DNA of 6,495 nucleotides from Thermoplasmata archaeon. GTDB lineage: Archaea > Thermoplasmatota > Thermoplasmata > Thermoplasmatales > Thermoplasmataceae. Made by a program: the position numbers and the translations under genes. The notes under the pieces are model-generated. The model ran no database searches. It was not told where the DNA came from and saw nothing but the letters and a program-made list of their open reading frames with translations. The stretch lies in assembly GCA_021792045.1 (NCBI GenBank), contig JAJYVJ010000099.1, positions 1-6,495 on the forward strand. Reading direction: 5' to 3'. This document shows, piece by piece, positions 1 to 5,755 of the stretch (within the stretch, counting starts at the first letter, position 1; every line of letters starts with the position of its first letter).

Positions 1-389
1 ACAAAGACTGGAAACAGTCGGTGAACATGGGAACGAAGAACAACCAGAACTTTGTTCAGCTCCCATTCAACACACTGATCCAGCAGATAAAGTACAAGGG
101 AGAGGAGATCGGGATAAACGTGATTATCCAGAGAGAGGATCATACAAGCAAGTGTTCATTCCTTGACAATGAAACGATAGAACATCATGACACATACATG
201 GGGAACAGGATAAAGAGAGGAACATTCAGATCGGCAGATGGTACTCTCATACATGCGGATCTGAATGCATCATACAACATAATAAGGAAAGCAATCCCTG
301 AAGCTTTCGCTAACGGGATAGAGGGTATTGGGTTGTATCCAAGGAGTTTAAGCATCAGGCAGATGATAACTCCTAAAAGTGGATGTTAA
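1..389 (+). CDS. tnpB: IS200/IS605-family TnpB (OrfB), C-terminal part; 5' end outside window
   Basis: This is the C-terminal 128 residues of a TnpB RNA-guided nuclease, the accessory protein of IS200/IS605 (IS1341-type) elements. The frame is open to the window edge from base 3, so the apparent GTG at 21 is internal (the family reads WKQ-VNMG-KNNQNFVQ across it). Seen directly: the NQNFVQLPFNTLIQQIKYK block; the remnant zinc-ribbon segment TSKCSFLDNE, with one Cys (visible residue 51) instead of a full CxxC set; the KRG-F stretch; and the RuvC-III motif HADLNASYNI with catalytic Asp at visible residue 86. The Cys-poor ribbon with TSKCSFLD is, to my knowledge, typical of one TnpB subgroup rather than damage. 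The first RuvC Asp and the Glu should lie upstream, outside the window, so I cannot tell whether the gene is intact. No TnpA is visible. It ends against a decayed membrane-protein gene on the other strand. Confidence 0.93.
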   Translation, partial: KDWKQSVNMGTKNNQNFVQLPFNTLIQQIKYKGEEIGINVIIQREDHTSKCSFLDNETIEHHDTYMGNRIKRGTFRSADGTLIHADLNASYNIIRKAIPEAFANGIEGIGLYPRSLSIRQMITPKSGC

Positions 390-399
390 CACGGTTAAC
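385..399 (+). repeat. 6-bp stem hairpin GTTAAC-ACG-GTTAAC overlapping the tnpB stop
   Basis: Two copies of GTTAAC, which is its own reverse complement, flank ACG. This gives a 6-bp stem with a 3-base loop that includes the tnpB stop codon (387-389). Its position at the 3' end of tnpB fits the subterminal hairpin of an IS605-type right end, or the 3' part of the guide (omega/re) RNA that overlaps the end of tnpB. The stem is short and AT-rich, so a chance origin is possible. Confidence 0.45.
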
Positions 400-410
400 A
401 GAAGTAATAA

Positions 411-825
411 CCTCATTATAGCAACGTAAAAACCTATTACAACTGCTATCATTGCTGTGCTGTGGGTCCTAGATGTTACACCCGTTGTGGTTCATAGGAG
501 GAAGAGCGTCATGATTAATTCGCCTGTAAACGCGATCCATTGACCCCTCGCTCCAGAGATCGTTGCTTCGAGCTGTACCGAGTTGGCCATATTATAGAAG
601 TCGAAAAATAAGCCTATCGTCGCAGAAGCTACCACTGCATCTATCAATTGAGATACCTCAATCGAAAGTAGTAGCCAAAAATAACGTCGTAGAGGAATTA
701 AGCGTCGAATGAAAAGCAGCTATAAAAGTTACAATGCTATCAGGTCTGAAAAGAACAAAGATGTATGTTGCGATCAACTCTGCTGATGATTTTCTTACTA
801 TAACTGCAATTCTCGTATCTATCAT
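411..825 (-). pseudogene. Decayed aquaporin / glycerol facilitator (MIP family) gene, broken in several places
   Basis: The reverse strand carries two blocks in different frames that together read like a major intrinsic protein, a six-helix channel for water or small neutral solutes. Block 1 (ATG at 825 to TGA at 660-658) begins MIDTRIAVIVRKSSAELIAT and continues YIFVLFRPDS, matching the first MIP helix (AEL-GTY--VFFGPGS). Block 2 (from about 656) reads SQLIDAVVASATIGLFF, then WIAFTGELIMTLFLL, then a TGA at 494-492. The same frame continues TTTGVTSRTHS and AMIAVVIGFYVAIM down to about 411, matching helices 3 to 5. Damage: a deletion and frame change near 657-660 that removes the first NPA box; an in-frame stop at 492-494, perhaps with a few codons lost; and loss of everything after helix 5, including the second NPA box, at the insertion-element side. 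Several conserved glycines are Asp, Glu or Arg. The channel cannot be functional. Family assignment is from residue patterns only. Confidence 0.75.
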
Positions 826-952
826 TCTAATAACAGGAAAATCTTTTAAGGTCTAATAAATCAAATAATTTAATATAGATAAATCATAAATTGAGCGTTT
901 TTTGTACAATTCACTTTTATGAAAATCCTTGATAAGCCTTTAACAAAACAAC

Positions 953-967
953 AAAAGATATTTATAT
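953..967 (+). promoter_or_regulatory. Archaeal BRE/TATA promoter for the HDO gene
   Basis: A purine-rich BRE-like run (AAAAGA, 953-958) precedes a TATA box (TTTATAT, 961-967). Transcription would be expected about 25 bases downstream, near 987-991, giving a very short leader that just includes the ribosome site. The surrounding 840-960 stretch is strongly AT-rich. It may also hold the dead promoter of the opposite-strand pseudogene; I see no gene in it. Confidence 0.5.
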
Positions 968-987
968 CATCTTTGGTTATATATTTT

Positions 988-993
988 AGGTGA
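988..993 (+). promoter_or_regulatory. Ribosome binding site AGGTGA
   Basis: AGGTGA matches the archaeal anti-Shine-Dalgarno (…CACCU…) and lies 4 bases before the ATG at 998. It supports that start for the HDO gene. Confidence 0.65.
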
Positions 994-997
994 ACTA

Positions 998-1687
998 ATG
1001 CAGGTACAAGGGGATTTCTATTCTGAAGTTTACGATTTTGTCAAGAAGCATGCAGCGACGAATAATGATTTTATAAACCGATTTTCGAGAGGAGACATCT
1101 CTGAAACGGAGTTTAAAAGGTTCTCTGAAGAATTCTATCACTTTACAAGGGAATGGCCATCCATTCTTTCAATTCTTTTAGTGAATACCCCAAACGAAGA
1201 AGACGCCGAAAATCTTACGTCTATACTTGTCTCAGAGCTTGGCGATGACAGCCCGAAGAAGAGACACGAGCTGCTATACAGGGCGTACCTTAGAAGCTTA
1301 AATATCGATCCAACCCGTATTGTTAAGCAGACACAACTACAAACAACGAAGGCATGGCTGGACGGAATGAGGGAGTATTTTTCTGGAGATCATTTTGAGG
1401 GACTTGGCGCTGAGTTTGGGCTTGAGAACATGGCCATTCCAATGTGGGACAAACTCTTATCAGGATTTGAAATATGGAAAAAGAAGCATCCTGAATATGT
1501 AGGCATGGATCTTAAGTACTTTACATTTCATAGGGAGATAGAGGAACATCATGAAGATGCCATGGAGAATGTACTTGGCGTTCATAGGGATGATCCAGAT
1601 GCTAGAGAAAAATTCTTCCGCGGGGCGGATGGCATACTGAAGCTGGAAGAACAGTTCTGGTTAGGTCTTTCCGACAGTAGAAACTGA
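998..1687 (+). CDS. Heme-oxygenase-like diiron oxidase (HDO; TenA/PqqC/CADD-like iron-containing redox enzyme)
   Basis: A 229-residue, all-helical, soluble protein with the ligand pattern of heme-oxygenase-like diiron oxidases. Candidate ligands seen: E80 and H90 in SELGDDSPKKRHELL (the family's E-x9-H block), E143 in the GLENMAIP segment, and H178, E182, H185 in FHREIEEHHED (the family's H-x3-D/E-x2-H). These six positions would hold two irons that activate O2. Known relatives act on small molecules: UndA (fatty acids), SznF (N-hydroxyarginine), BesC (lysine), and CADD (self-sacrificing p-aminobenzoate synthesis). Full HDO ligation argues against thiaminase TenA and metal-free PqqC. Length is normal for the family. 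The ATG start has a good ribosome site. Two histidine phosphatase genes follow within 26 bases, so a shared pathway is possible but unproven. A T-run at 1695-1700 may stop part of the transcription. The substrate cannot be named. Confidence 0.8.
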   Translation: MQVQGDFYSEVYDFVKKHAATNNDFINRFSRGDISETEFKRFSEEFYHFTREWPSILSILLVNTPNEEDAENLTSILVSELGDDSPKKRHELLYRAYLRSLNIDPTRIVKQTQLQTTKAWLDGMREYFSGDHFEGLGAEFGLENMAIPMWDKLLSGFEIWKKKHPEYVGMDLKYFTFHREIEEHHEDAMENVLGVHRDDPDAREKFFRGADGILKLEEQFWLGLSDSRN

Positions 1688-1688
1688 T

Positions 1689-1700
1689 TTATTCTTTTTT
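1689..1700 (+). terminator. Weak T-rich stretch after the HDO gene
   Basis: TTATTCTTTTTT follows the HDO stop directly and ends in six T. Archaeal RNA polymerase can terminate at such runs without a hairpin. The next gene starts only about 13 bases further on, so this may be a partial terminator tuning the ratio of HDO to phosphatase, or just AT-rich spacer. Confidence 0.3.
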
Positions 1701-1713
1701 GTATTCAAGGACA

Positions 1714-2361
1714 GTGAACACGGAAATAAAAGAACTGTTTCTCATGCGCCATGCGCAAACAGATTCTAACATGGATGGTGGGTGGCCACTAGAAAGCGAT
1801 CCTCTCAATGATTGTGGGAAACAGCAGGCACTTCGGGCGGCTTCTGTTGTCCGGACTATTCAGCCAGATACTATTTTGAGCAGCGATTCAATGCGTGCTG
1901 TTCAAACTGCCGAGTTAATATCAAACGGATGGTTTACCAAGCCTATTCTATATAGCCCCTTGTTCAGAGAAATCGATGGAGGTAAGTTGAAGGGTATGAG
2001 TCGCGAACAGATTAAGAAAGAGTATCCCAATTTCGCCAATTCTAGAGGGATTCCACAAGGCAGCCTTGATCCAATATTTGGTACTGAAAAGATAATCGAA
2101 TTTGCTGAAAGAGTTCAGAACGCAATCTCCTATGTTACAAATGAGTGGTCGGGCTCTAAAGTATTAGTAGTAACACATGGCGCTCTCATAAGAATGTTTT
2201 TTGAACTCAATGGTGTTCCGACTTTTGACGACGAGGAATATCTATTTAACTGTTCGATAGTTGGTTTTCGAAAGAACTCGGAAAACTGGACGCTTAGTTT
2301 CAGGTATAACGCCTACACTAAAGATGTGTGGCAGTCGGAAGATTTCACAGCCAGGACGTAG
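1714..2361 (+). CDS. Histidine phosphatase (phosphoglycerate mutase-like), first of a tandem pair
   Basis: A member of the RHG histidine phosphatase superfamily, which removes or moves phosphate through a phospho-histidine. Seen: the LFLMRHAQTDSN motif near the N-terminus (nucleophile H13, with R12), SSDSMRAVQTAE with R61, acid/base candidate E86 in FREIDGG, and VVTHGALIR with second catalytic H155. I choose the GTG at 1714 (215 residues): AAGG lies just before it and the protein then begins close to the motif, as is usual. A TTG at 1699 would add five residues but has no ribosome site. The gene lies 26 bases after the HDO gene and 24 before a second phosphatase of the same family, so co-transcription is likely. 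The fold covers alpha-ribazole-phosphate phosphatase, sugar-phosphate phosphatases and phosphoglycerate mutases; substrate cannot be read from the sequence. No signal peptide; cytoplasmic. Confidence 0.88.
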   Translation: MNTEIKELFLMRHAQTDSNMDGGWPLESDPLNDCGKQQALRAASVVRTIQPDTILSSDSMRAVQTAELISNGWFTKPILYSPLFREIDGGKLKGMSREQIKKEYPNFANSRGIPQGSLDPIFGTEKIIEFAERVQNAISYVTNEWSGSKVLVVTHGALIRMFFELNGVPTFDDEEYLFNCSIVGFRKNSENWTLSFRYNAYTKDVWQSEDFTART

Positions 2362-2385
2362 GTTATTGCTTGATCTTAATTTGTG

Positions 2386-3003
2386 ATGTTGGTTAAGGTG
2401 AAGGATCTAGACAGGTTAATTGATGGAAATCTATTCCTCTTGAGGCACGCCCAAACCGAACTAAATGCTCTGGGCTTGTGGCAATGCTGGCAGGACGAAT
2501 CTCTCAGTATTCTTGGTATAAGACAGGCAGAGGAAACCAAGAATATCGTGAATAGCATTAATCCAGAAATTATAATAAGCAGTGATCTCAAGCGGGCAAA
2601 AGAAACCGCTTATATTGTGGCCAGGGAATTAGGCATAGAAGTGAAGATCGACAAAAGATTGAGGGAAAGGAACTGTGGCCCGGTTCAGGGACTAACAAGC
2701 AATCAAATTATGGAACGCTTCGGAATTAGTTTCACTACTATTCTTTCAGATCAAATAGATCATCTCCCAGGAGTTGAAAAGTCAAAAGATTTCATTCTCC
2801 GAGTTAATGAAACGATTGATGATCTGCACAGGGAATTTTCTAACAAAAAAATATTAATCGTCACTCATGGTGGATTTCAGAGATCGTTTTATGAAACTCA
2901 CATGCCGTTGGGATTCTCAAAAAGAACGTTTCCCAACTGTTCAATAACAGGCTACCGGAATGACGCTGGAGCCTGGAAGCTCATATACATAAAGACACCT
3001 TAG
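2386..3003 (+). CDS. Histidine phosphatase (phosphoglycerate mutase-like), second of a tandem pair
   Basis: About 205 residues with the same fold and active site as its upstream neighbour: LFLLRHAQTELN (R20, nucleophile H21), SSDLKRAKETA with R70, E94 in LRERNCGPVQG as likely proton donor, and LIVTHGGFQRSF with H161. Near the C-terminus both proteins share an NCSI-G(F/Y)R-N segment followed by W, not part of the catalytic core, which indicates an old tandem duplication. The two are clearly diverged, so they probably act on different or successive substrates. ATG at 2386 is preferred; a GTG lies just before it at 2383 and another at 2398. No strong ribosome site is seen, so translation may depend on the upstream gene, whose stop lies 24 bases away. 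A T-run about 75 bases after the stop probably ends the transcript. Confidence 0.87.
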   Translation: MLVKVKDLDRLIDGNLFLLRHAQTELNALGLWQCWQDESLSILGIRQAEETKNIVNSINPEIIISSDLKRAKETAYIVARELGIEVKIDKRLRERNCGPVQGLTSNQIMERFGISFTTILSDQIDHLPGVEKSKDFILRVNETIDDLHREFSNKKILIVTHGGFQRSFYETHMPLGFSKRTFPNCSITGYRNDAGAWKLIYIKTP

Positions 3004-3077
3004 GTGCATTAAAACTAACGTGTGTGGAAGTTTAGCAATGAAACAGTATTCCGCATTTCTATTATGTAAAGCTCATG

Positions 3078-3089
3078 TTTTTTTCTTTT
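3078..3089 (+). terminator. T-run terminator after the phosphatase pair
   Basis: Seven T, one C and four T on the + strand, about 75 bases past the stop at 3003 and just before the promoter of the next gene. Intrinsic termination on oligo-T without a hairpin is normal in archaea. Its place between two units on the same strand fits. Confidence 0.55.
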
Positions 3090-3090
3090 G

Positions 3091-3110
3091 AAATTAGAAG
3101 CTTTTTATAT
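3091..3110 (+). promoter_or_regulatory. BRE/TATA promoter for the PPC-domain gene
   Basis: The purine-rich AAATTAGAAG (3091-3100) fits a BRE, followed by a TATA box at 3102-3110 (TTTTTATAT). Expected start of transcription is about 3131-3135, a leader of some 20-25 bases. A second TATA-like site (CATATAAT, about 3130-3137) would put the start at or next to the ATG at 3156 and give a leaderless transcript, which would explain the missing ribosome site there. Confidence 0.5.
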
Positions 3111-3155
3111 CATTTCGCTCCATACTTTCATATAATTTTGTGAATTATCCTAAGT

Positions 3156-3584
3156 ATGCAACACTTTTTAGATAGAAGAGAACTTTTTTTAAAGATTGAG
3201 AAGAACGAATCAGTGCTGAATGAGATCTTGGGTGCCCTCAATCTTTATGAGATCATGAGCGGTGAGGTTACATTTGCGATAGGCATGATTCGGGAACTCG
3301 AAGTAGGCTATTTTGACGGTAAAGAATATCTTAAAAAGATCTACCCTGAAAATTTGGAAATTGTATCTTTCCATGGAAGTATAGCTGAAAATGAACCGAG
3401 ATTACATATCCATTGTGCCGGTGCGACCAAGGAACACTCTATAGTAGGCGGCCATTTCTTTTCTGGCATAGCAGATCCACTCCTGGAGGTAAAGATCACA
3501 AAATTTGACGGAATAAAACTTGGAAGGGAGAAGAATCCGGCGTCTGGTCTCAGCGAACTGACCATACTTCGTTCAAAGCATTGA
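3156..3584 (+). CDS. PPC/DUF296-domain protein
   Basis: A 142-residue protein made almost wholly of one PPC (plant and prokaryote conserved, DUF296) domain, from about residue 10 (LFLKIEKNESVLNEI) to about residue 118. The signature is complete: the G-x4-AIGMIRELEVGYFD strand-turn region, SFHGSIAENEPRLHIH with H84 and H86, and GGHFFSGIADP with H100. These three His are the usual metal-binding positions on the trimer. In plants the domain sits next to AT-hook DNA-binding motifs; no AT-hook is present here, and the role of the stand-alone prokaryotic form is not known. The ATG at 3156 has no Shine-Dalgarno, and a TATA box at leaderless distance may explain this. Its last 12 bases overlap the 3' end of the convergent reductase-like gene. 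A regulatory link to that operon is possible but not shown. Confidence 0.85.
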   Translation: MQHFLDRRELFLKIEKNESVLNEILGALNLYEIMSGEVTFAIGMIRELEVGYFDGKEYLKKIYPENLEIVSFHGSIAENEPRLHIHCAGATKEHSIVGGHFFSGIADPLLEVKITKFDGIKLGREKNPASGLSELTILRSKH

Positions 3585-4598
3585 CGTCAATATACTTCTG
3601 ATGTTCTCATCTGTCCCCTTTATTTTTGATATTATGTAGTCCAGATCCTTTTCACTTATTTCGTAATCCGTGAGCGTATGCGTCAAACCAAGGCTGCTGA
3701 TAAAAGATTCAACGTACCTTGCGAAGGCCGTAGCCAGTTCATTAATGTTTGATCCTTCATATCCAAGTTCTTTTGCAATCATTGCCAATGGTTCAGGATT
3801 TGAAAGAGCATAATATCTTAGCACGGAAGGTAGGGTTATGCAACTTGTTATCCCGTGCGGAATATTCCATTTTGCTCCAATGATTTTTCCAATATTGTGG
3901 CTGAGTCCCATGGGGGCATCATAAACTTCGAAATATGAATACCAGGCAGCCAGCTGACATTGAAATCTTGAGAATTCTGACTTGAGGCCGAGGTTTCCGA
4001 ATAGCATTTTAATAGACTTTATGGCAAAAGTTCTTGCTATTTCGCTTTCTTGGTTCGAAACAATGGTCTCTATACTGTGATCAAGTGCCCTTATGCCGGT
4101 CGATCTCCATAAATCTTCTGGTGTTTCCAGAGTCGCCTTGGGGTCTAGAAATATGTACTGTGGCGTCAATGCCTTATTTCTAACCCCAACCTTCTCGTCA
4201 CCGATCGTGTAGCCTGCTATATGGGAGAATTCGGCAGCAGAGAGCGTAGTAGGAATGGCGATCTGCTCCAGCGATTTGTAATAATACCTAGCAGTTTTTC
4301 CAGCATCTATAACGCTCCCTCCCCCTATTGATATGATAATATCACAGTTATTATTCCTGATCAGCTCGACTGCATGCTCCACTTCCTCCATGGGGGAATG
4401 TTGTGTCACCTCCTTGAACTCTGTCACGGGAAAATCGAGTTTAGAAATAAAATTTTGATAGAAATTTGTAAGCGACACTGAGTGATTTGTCATAAGCATG
4501 ATTCTGGAGGGATGAATTTCCTGTAACAGTCCCCTGATATCGTCTGTTGAGTTGGGTCCAGCGTGAACTGATTTTATCGGTAGATAGTTGTAGATCAT
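3573..4598 (-). CDS. Iron-containing alcohol dehydrogenase family protein, maleylacetate reductase-like
   Basis: A 341-residue dehydroquinate-synthase-like / group III alcohol dehydrogenase fold. The N-terminal NAD(P)-binding half shows SIGGGSVIDAGKTA (GGGS at 92-95) and IAIPTTLSAAEFSHIAG (113-129). The C-terminal helical half has GIRALDHSIE (168-177) and GLSHNIGKIIGAKWNIPHG (231-249). Of the four usual metal ligands, three His are kept (H174, H234, H248), but the Asp two residues after the Gly of G-x-D-A-L is Arg170; maleylacetate reductases carry Asn there. This, the length and the PTT-x3-E segment make it closer to maleylacetate reductase than to true alcohol dehydrogenases. The ATG at 4598 overlaps the stop of the homogentisate dioxygenase gene as ATGA, which decides the start over the GTG at 4607. 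Operon position suggests it acts on a ring-cleavage product; the exact reaction is inferred, not established. Confidence 0.85.
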   Translation of the reverse strand: MIYNYLPIKSVHAGPNSTDDIRGLLQEIHPSRIMLMTNHSVSLTNFYQNFISKLDFPVTEFKEVTQHSPMEEVEHAVELIRNNNCDIIISIGGGSVIDAGKTARYYYKSLEQIAIPTTLSAAEFSHIAGYTIGDEKVGVRNKALTPQYIFLDPKATLETPEDLWRSTGIRALDHSIETIVSNQESEIARTFAIKSIKMLFGNLGLKSEFSRFQCQLAAWYSYFEVYDAPMGLSHNIGKIIGAKWNIPHGITSCITLPSVLRYYALSNPEPLAMIAKELGYEGSNINELATAFARYVESFISSLGLTHTLTDYEISEKDLDYIISKIKGTDENIRSILTSML

Positions 4599-5731
4599 TT
4601 GTACCACGACTTCATGTAATCCCTGTTTTCTATCCGTTCCGCTTTTTTTGTTATTCCAAGCGGGTCATATGCCTCTATCATTACCGCAACCTCATTCGTT
4701 TCTGTTTTGCCTATAGCGCCCTCGACTGCACCAGGTTGCGGGCCATGAATTAGTCCCCTTACATGTAGCGTGATAGATTCTTTTGAGATACCCTTCCTGC
4801 TCATGAAATCTCCAGAAGAGTAGAAAAGGACCTCATCGGTATCTATGTTGCTGTGGTAATACGAGATTGGAATTGAATGGGGATGAAAATCAAATTTTCG
4901 CGGCAAAAACGTTCCTACCATGAAAGATTTTCCGCTAAATGTTTCATGCACAGGCGGCGGCATATGTAATTTGCCAACAATTGGAGCCATTGAGTTTACG
5001 TTGATCGCAAATGGATACAGGTAACCATCCCAGCCAACAACGTCCATTGGGTTCTCATCCCTATCCTCGACAACGTAATGATCTGTGTAGTCTACATACA
5101 CCCTATATAGATCTCTATCTGTTCTCTTCTCTTTACTTAGGACTGGATATCTTATGTCACGGCTATAGTATGGGGAACCTTCCTTTATCTGCCCATAGAT
5201 ATTCAGGTATCTTGGCGGGATACCTATCCTCTCTGAGGATTCAAGAAAGAAAACGACAAGGTCGCTGGTGTAATCAATACCGTACGTCGTTCCCTTAGGT
5301 ACGTAAACATAATCTCCAGCAGAAAAGTTCAGATCACCAAAAACTGATCTTAGCATTCCGCTCCCTTCATGAACGAAGAAGAGTTGGTCATTGAGTGCGC
5401 TCCTGAAGAGATCATTGAAGTTTTCAGCAGGTTTCGTTATACCAATGTACAGCTTTGAGTTTAGCAGTAGATACTGCCTTCCCGTAAAAAAATTGCCTTC
5501 TCTATCGAGTTTCAAACCGTCAAGGTGCCTATGTACGAATTCCTTGTTCACTGTATTGGGGGCGTTAGCCTTCTCCTCTCTCCGTAGGTTCTTAACACGA
5601 GTGGGCTCGTTCCTATGATAAATAAGGGAGTAGGGGCCATCAAAGCTTTCCTCCCCAAAGAGTTCTTCCCTCAATAAATTCTGCCTGCTCTGGAATGTGT
5701 GTCTGGATTCTGGCATCTCGCCCTGTTTCAC
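4595..5731 (-). CDS. hmgA: Homogentisate 1,2-dioxygenase
   Basis: A cytoplasmic non-heme iron dioxygenase of the cupin fold that opens homogentisate to maleylacetoacetate, the ring-cleavage step of tyrosine/phenylalanine breakdown. About 378 residues, the length of the short prokaryotic/archaeal form. Seen: the N-terminal REELFGEESFDGPYSLIYH block (21-39), the first cupin (FFVHEGSGML, GDYVYVPKGT), the DVVGWDGYLYPFAIN hallmark (230-244), PPPVHETF with H262 as the probable active-site base, HPHSIPISYYHSNIDTDE with iron ligands H293 and E300, and LIHGPQPG with ligand H329. The C-terminus runs into the reductase-like gene by a 4-base ATGA overlap. The only in-frame starts are a GTG at 5731 and an ATG at 5716. 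The homologous stretch FYV lies just upstream, and a strong ribosome site is 17 bases too early, so the true N-terminus is uncertain. It lies 22 bases after the FAH-family gene. Confidence 0.95.
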   Translation of the reverse strand: MKQGEMPESRHTFQSRQNLLREELFGEESFDGPYSLIYHRNEPTRVKNLRREEKANAPNTVNKEFVHRHLDGLKLDREGNFFTGRQYLLLNSKLYIGITKPAENFNDLFRSALNDQLFFVHEGSGMLRSVFGDLNFSAGDYVYVPKGTTYGIDYTSDLVVFFLESSERIGIPPRYLNIYGQIKEGSPYYSRDIRYPVLSKEKRTDRDLYRVYVDYTDHYVVEDRDENPMDVVGWDGYLYPFAINVNSMAPIVGKLHMPPPVHETFSGKSFMVGTFLPRKFDFHPHSIPISYYHSNIDTDEVLFYSSGDFMSRKGISKESITLHVRGLIHGPQPGAVEGAIGKTETNEVAVMIEAYDPLGITKKAERIENRDYMKSWYK

Positions 5732-5747
5732 ATAAAATACCGTTCAA

Positions 5748-5755
5748 CTCACCTC
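5748..5755 (-). promoter_or_regulatory. Strong Shine-Dalgarno GAGGTGAG between FAH-family and homogentisate dioxygenase genes
   Basis: The reverse strand reads GAGGTGAG, an almost full match to the archaeal anti-Shine-Dalgarno, overlapping the FAH-family stop (5756-5754). It lies 17 bases before the GTG at 5731 but only about 8 before an in-frame GTA codon at 5740. The normal spacing thus points to a codon that is not a standard start. An in-frame TGA at 5746-5744 rules out any earlier start. Confidence 0.6.

Larger units (their letters stand above)
1..410 (+). mobile_element. Right end of an IS200/IS605-type element (outer limit approximate)
   Basis: The tnpB 3' end plus about 20 bases form the visible part of the element. 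Recognisable aquaporin-like sequence on the opposite strand starts at about base 411, so the element boundary probably lies between 390 and 411. Such elements end in subterminal hairpins rather than terminal inverted repeats, and a hairpin is present at 385-399. The exact cut site and target tetra/pentanucleotide cannot be fixed without the left end. Confidence 0.6.

Noticed and set aside
149..220. Loss of the TnpB zinc ribbon as proof of inactivation
   Set aside because: The single-Cys TSKCSFLD form is usual in one TnpB subgroup, so it is not evidence of decay by itself.
21..389. tnpB starting at the GTG at 21 as a small complete gene
   Set aside because: The frame is open to the window edge and the residues before the GTG are conserved TnpB sequence, so the gene is cut by the window.
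390..997. CRISPR array, tRNA or other RNA gene in the gap
   Set aside because: No regularly spaced repeats and no cloverleaf pattern were found; 411-825 is explained by the pseudogene and the rest by AT-rich promoter DNA.
998..1687. Calling the HDO gene thiaminase tenA or pqqC
   Set aside because: The full H-x3-E-x2-H and E-x9-H ligand set points to the diiron branch, and no thiamine or PQQ genes are adjacent.
2376..2591. Reverse-strand small membrane-like protein
   Set aside because: It is antisense to the second histidine phosphatase, including its RHAQT motif; the hydrophobic start is a by-product of the complementary codons.
3582..3589. Perfect palindrome TGACGTCA just after the PPC stop
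   Set aside because: An 8-base palindrome with no repeat nearby and no promoter next to it; chance is the simpler explanation.
4599..4607. GTG at 4607 as start of the reductase-like gene
   Set aside because: The ATG at 4598 forms an ATGA overlap with the dioxygenase stop, the common coupling layout; the GTG would add only three residues.
5011..5298. Open frames on the + strand across the dioxygenase and FAH-family genes (also 5391-5618, 5695-5937, 6183-6377)
   Set aside because: They lie opposite strongly recognised genes, have no domain-like sequence, and are shadow frames.
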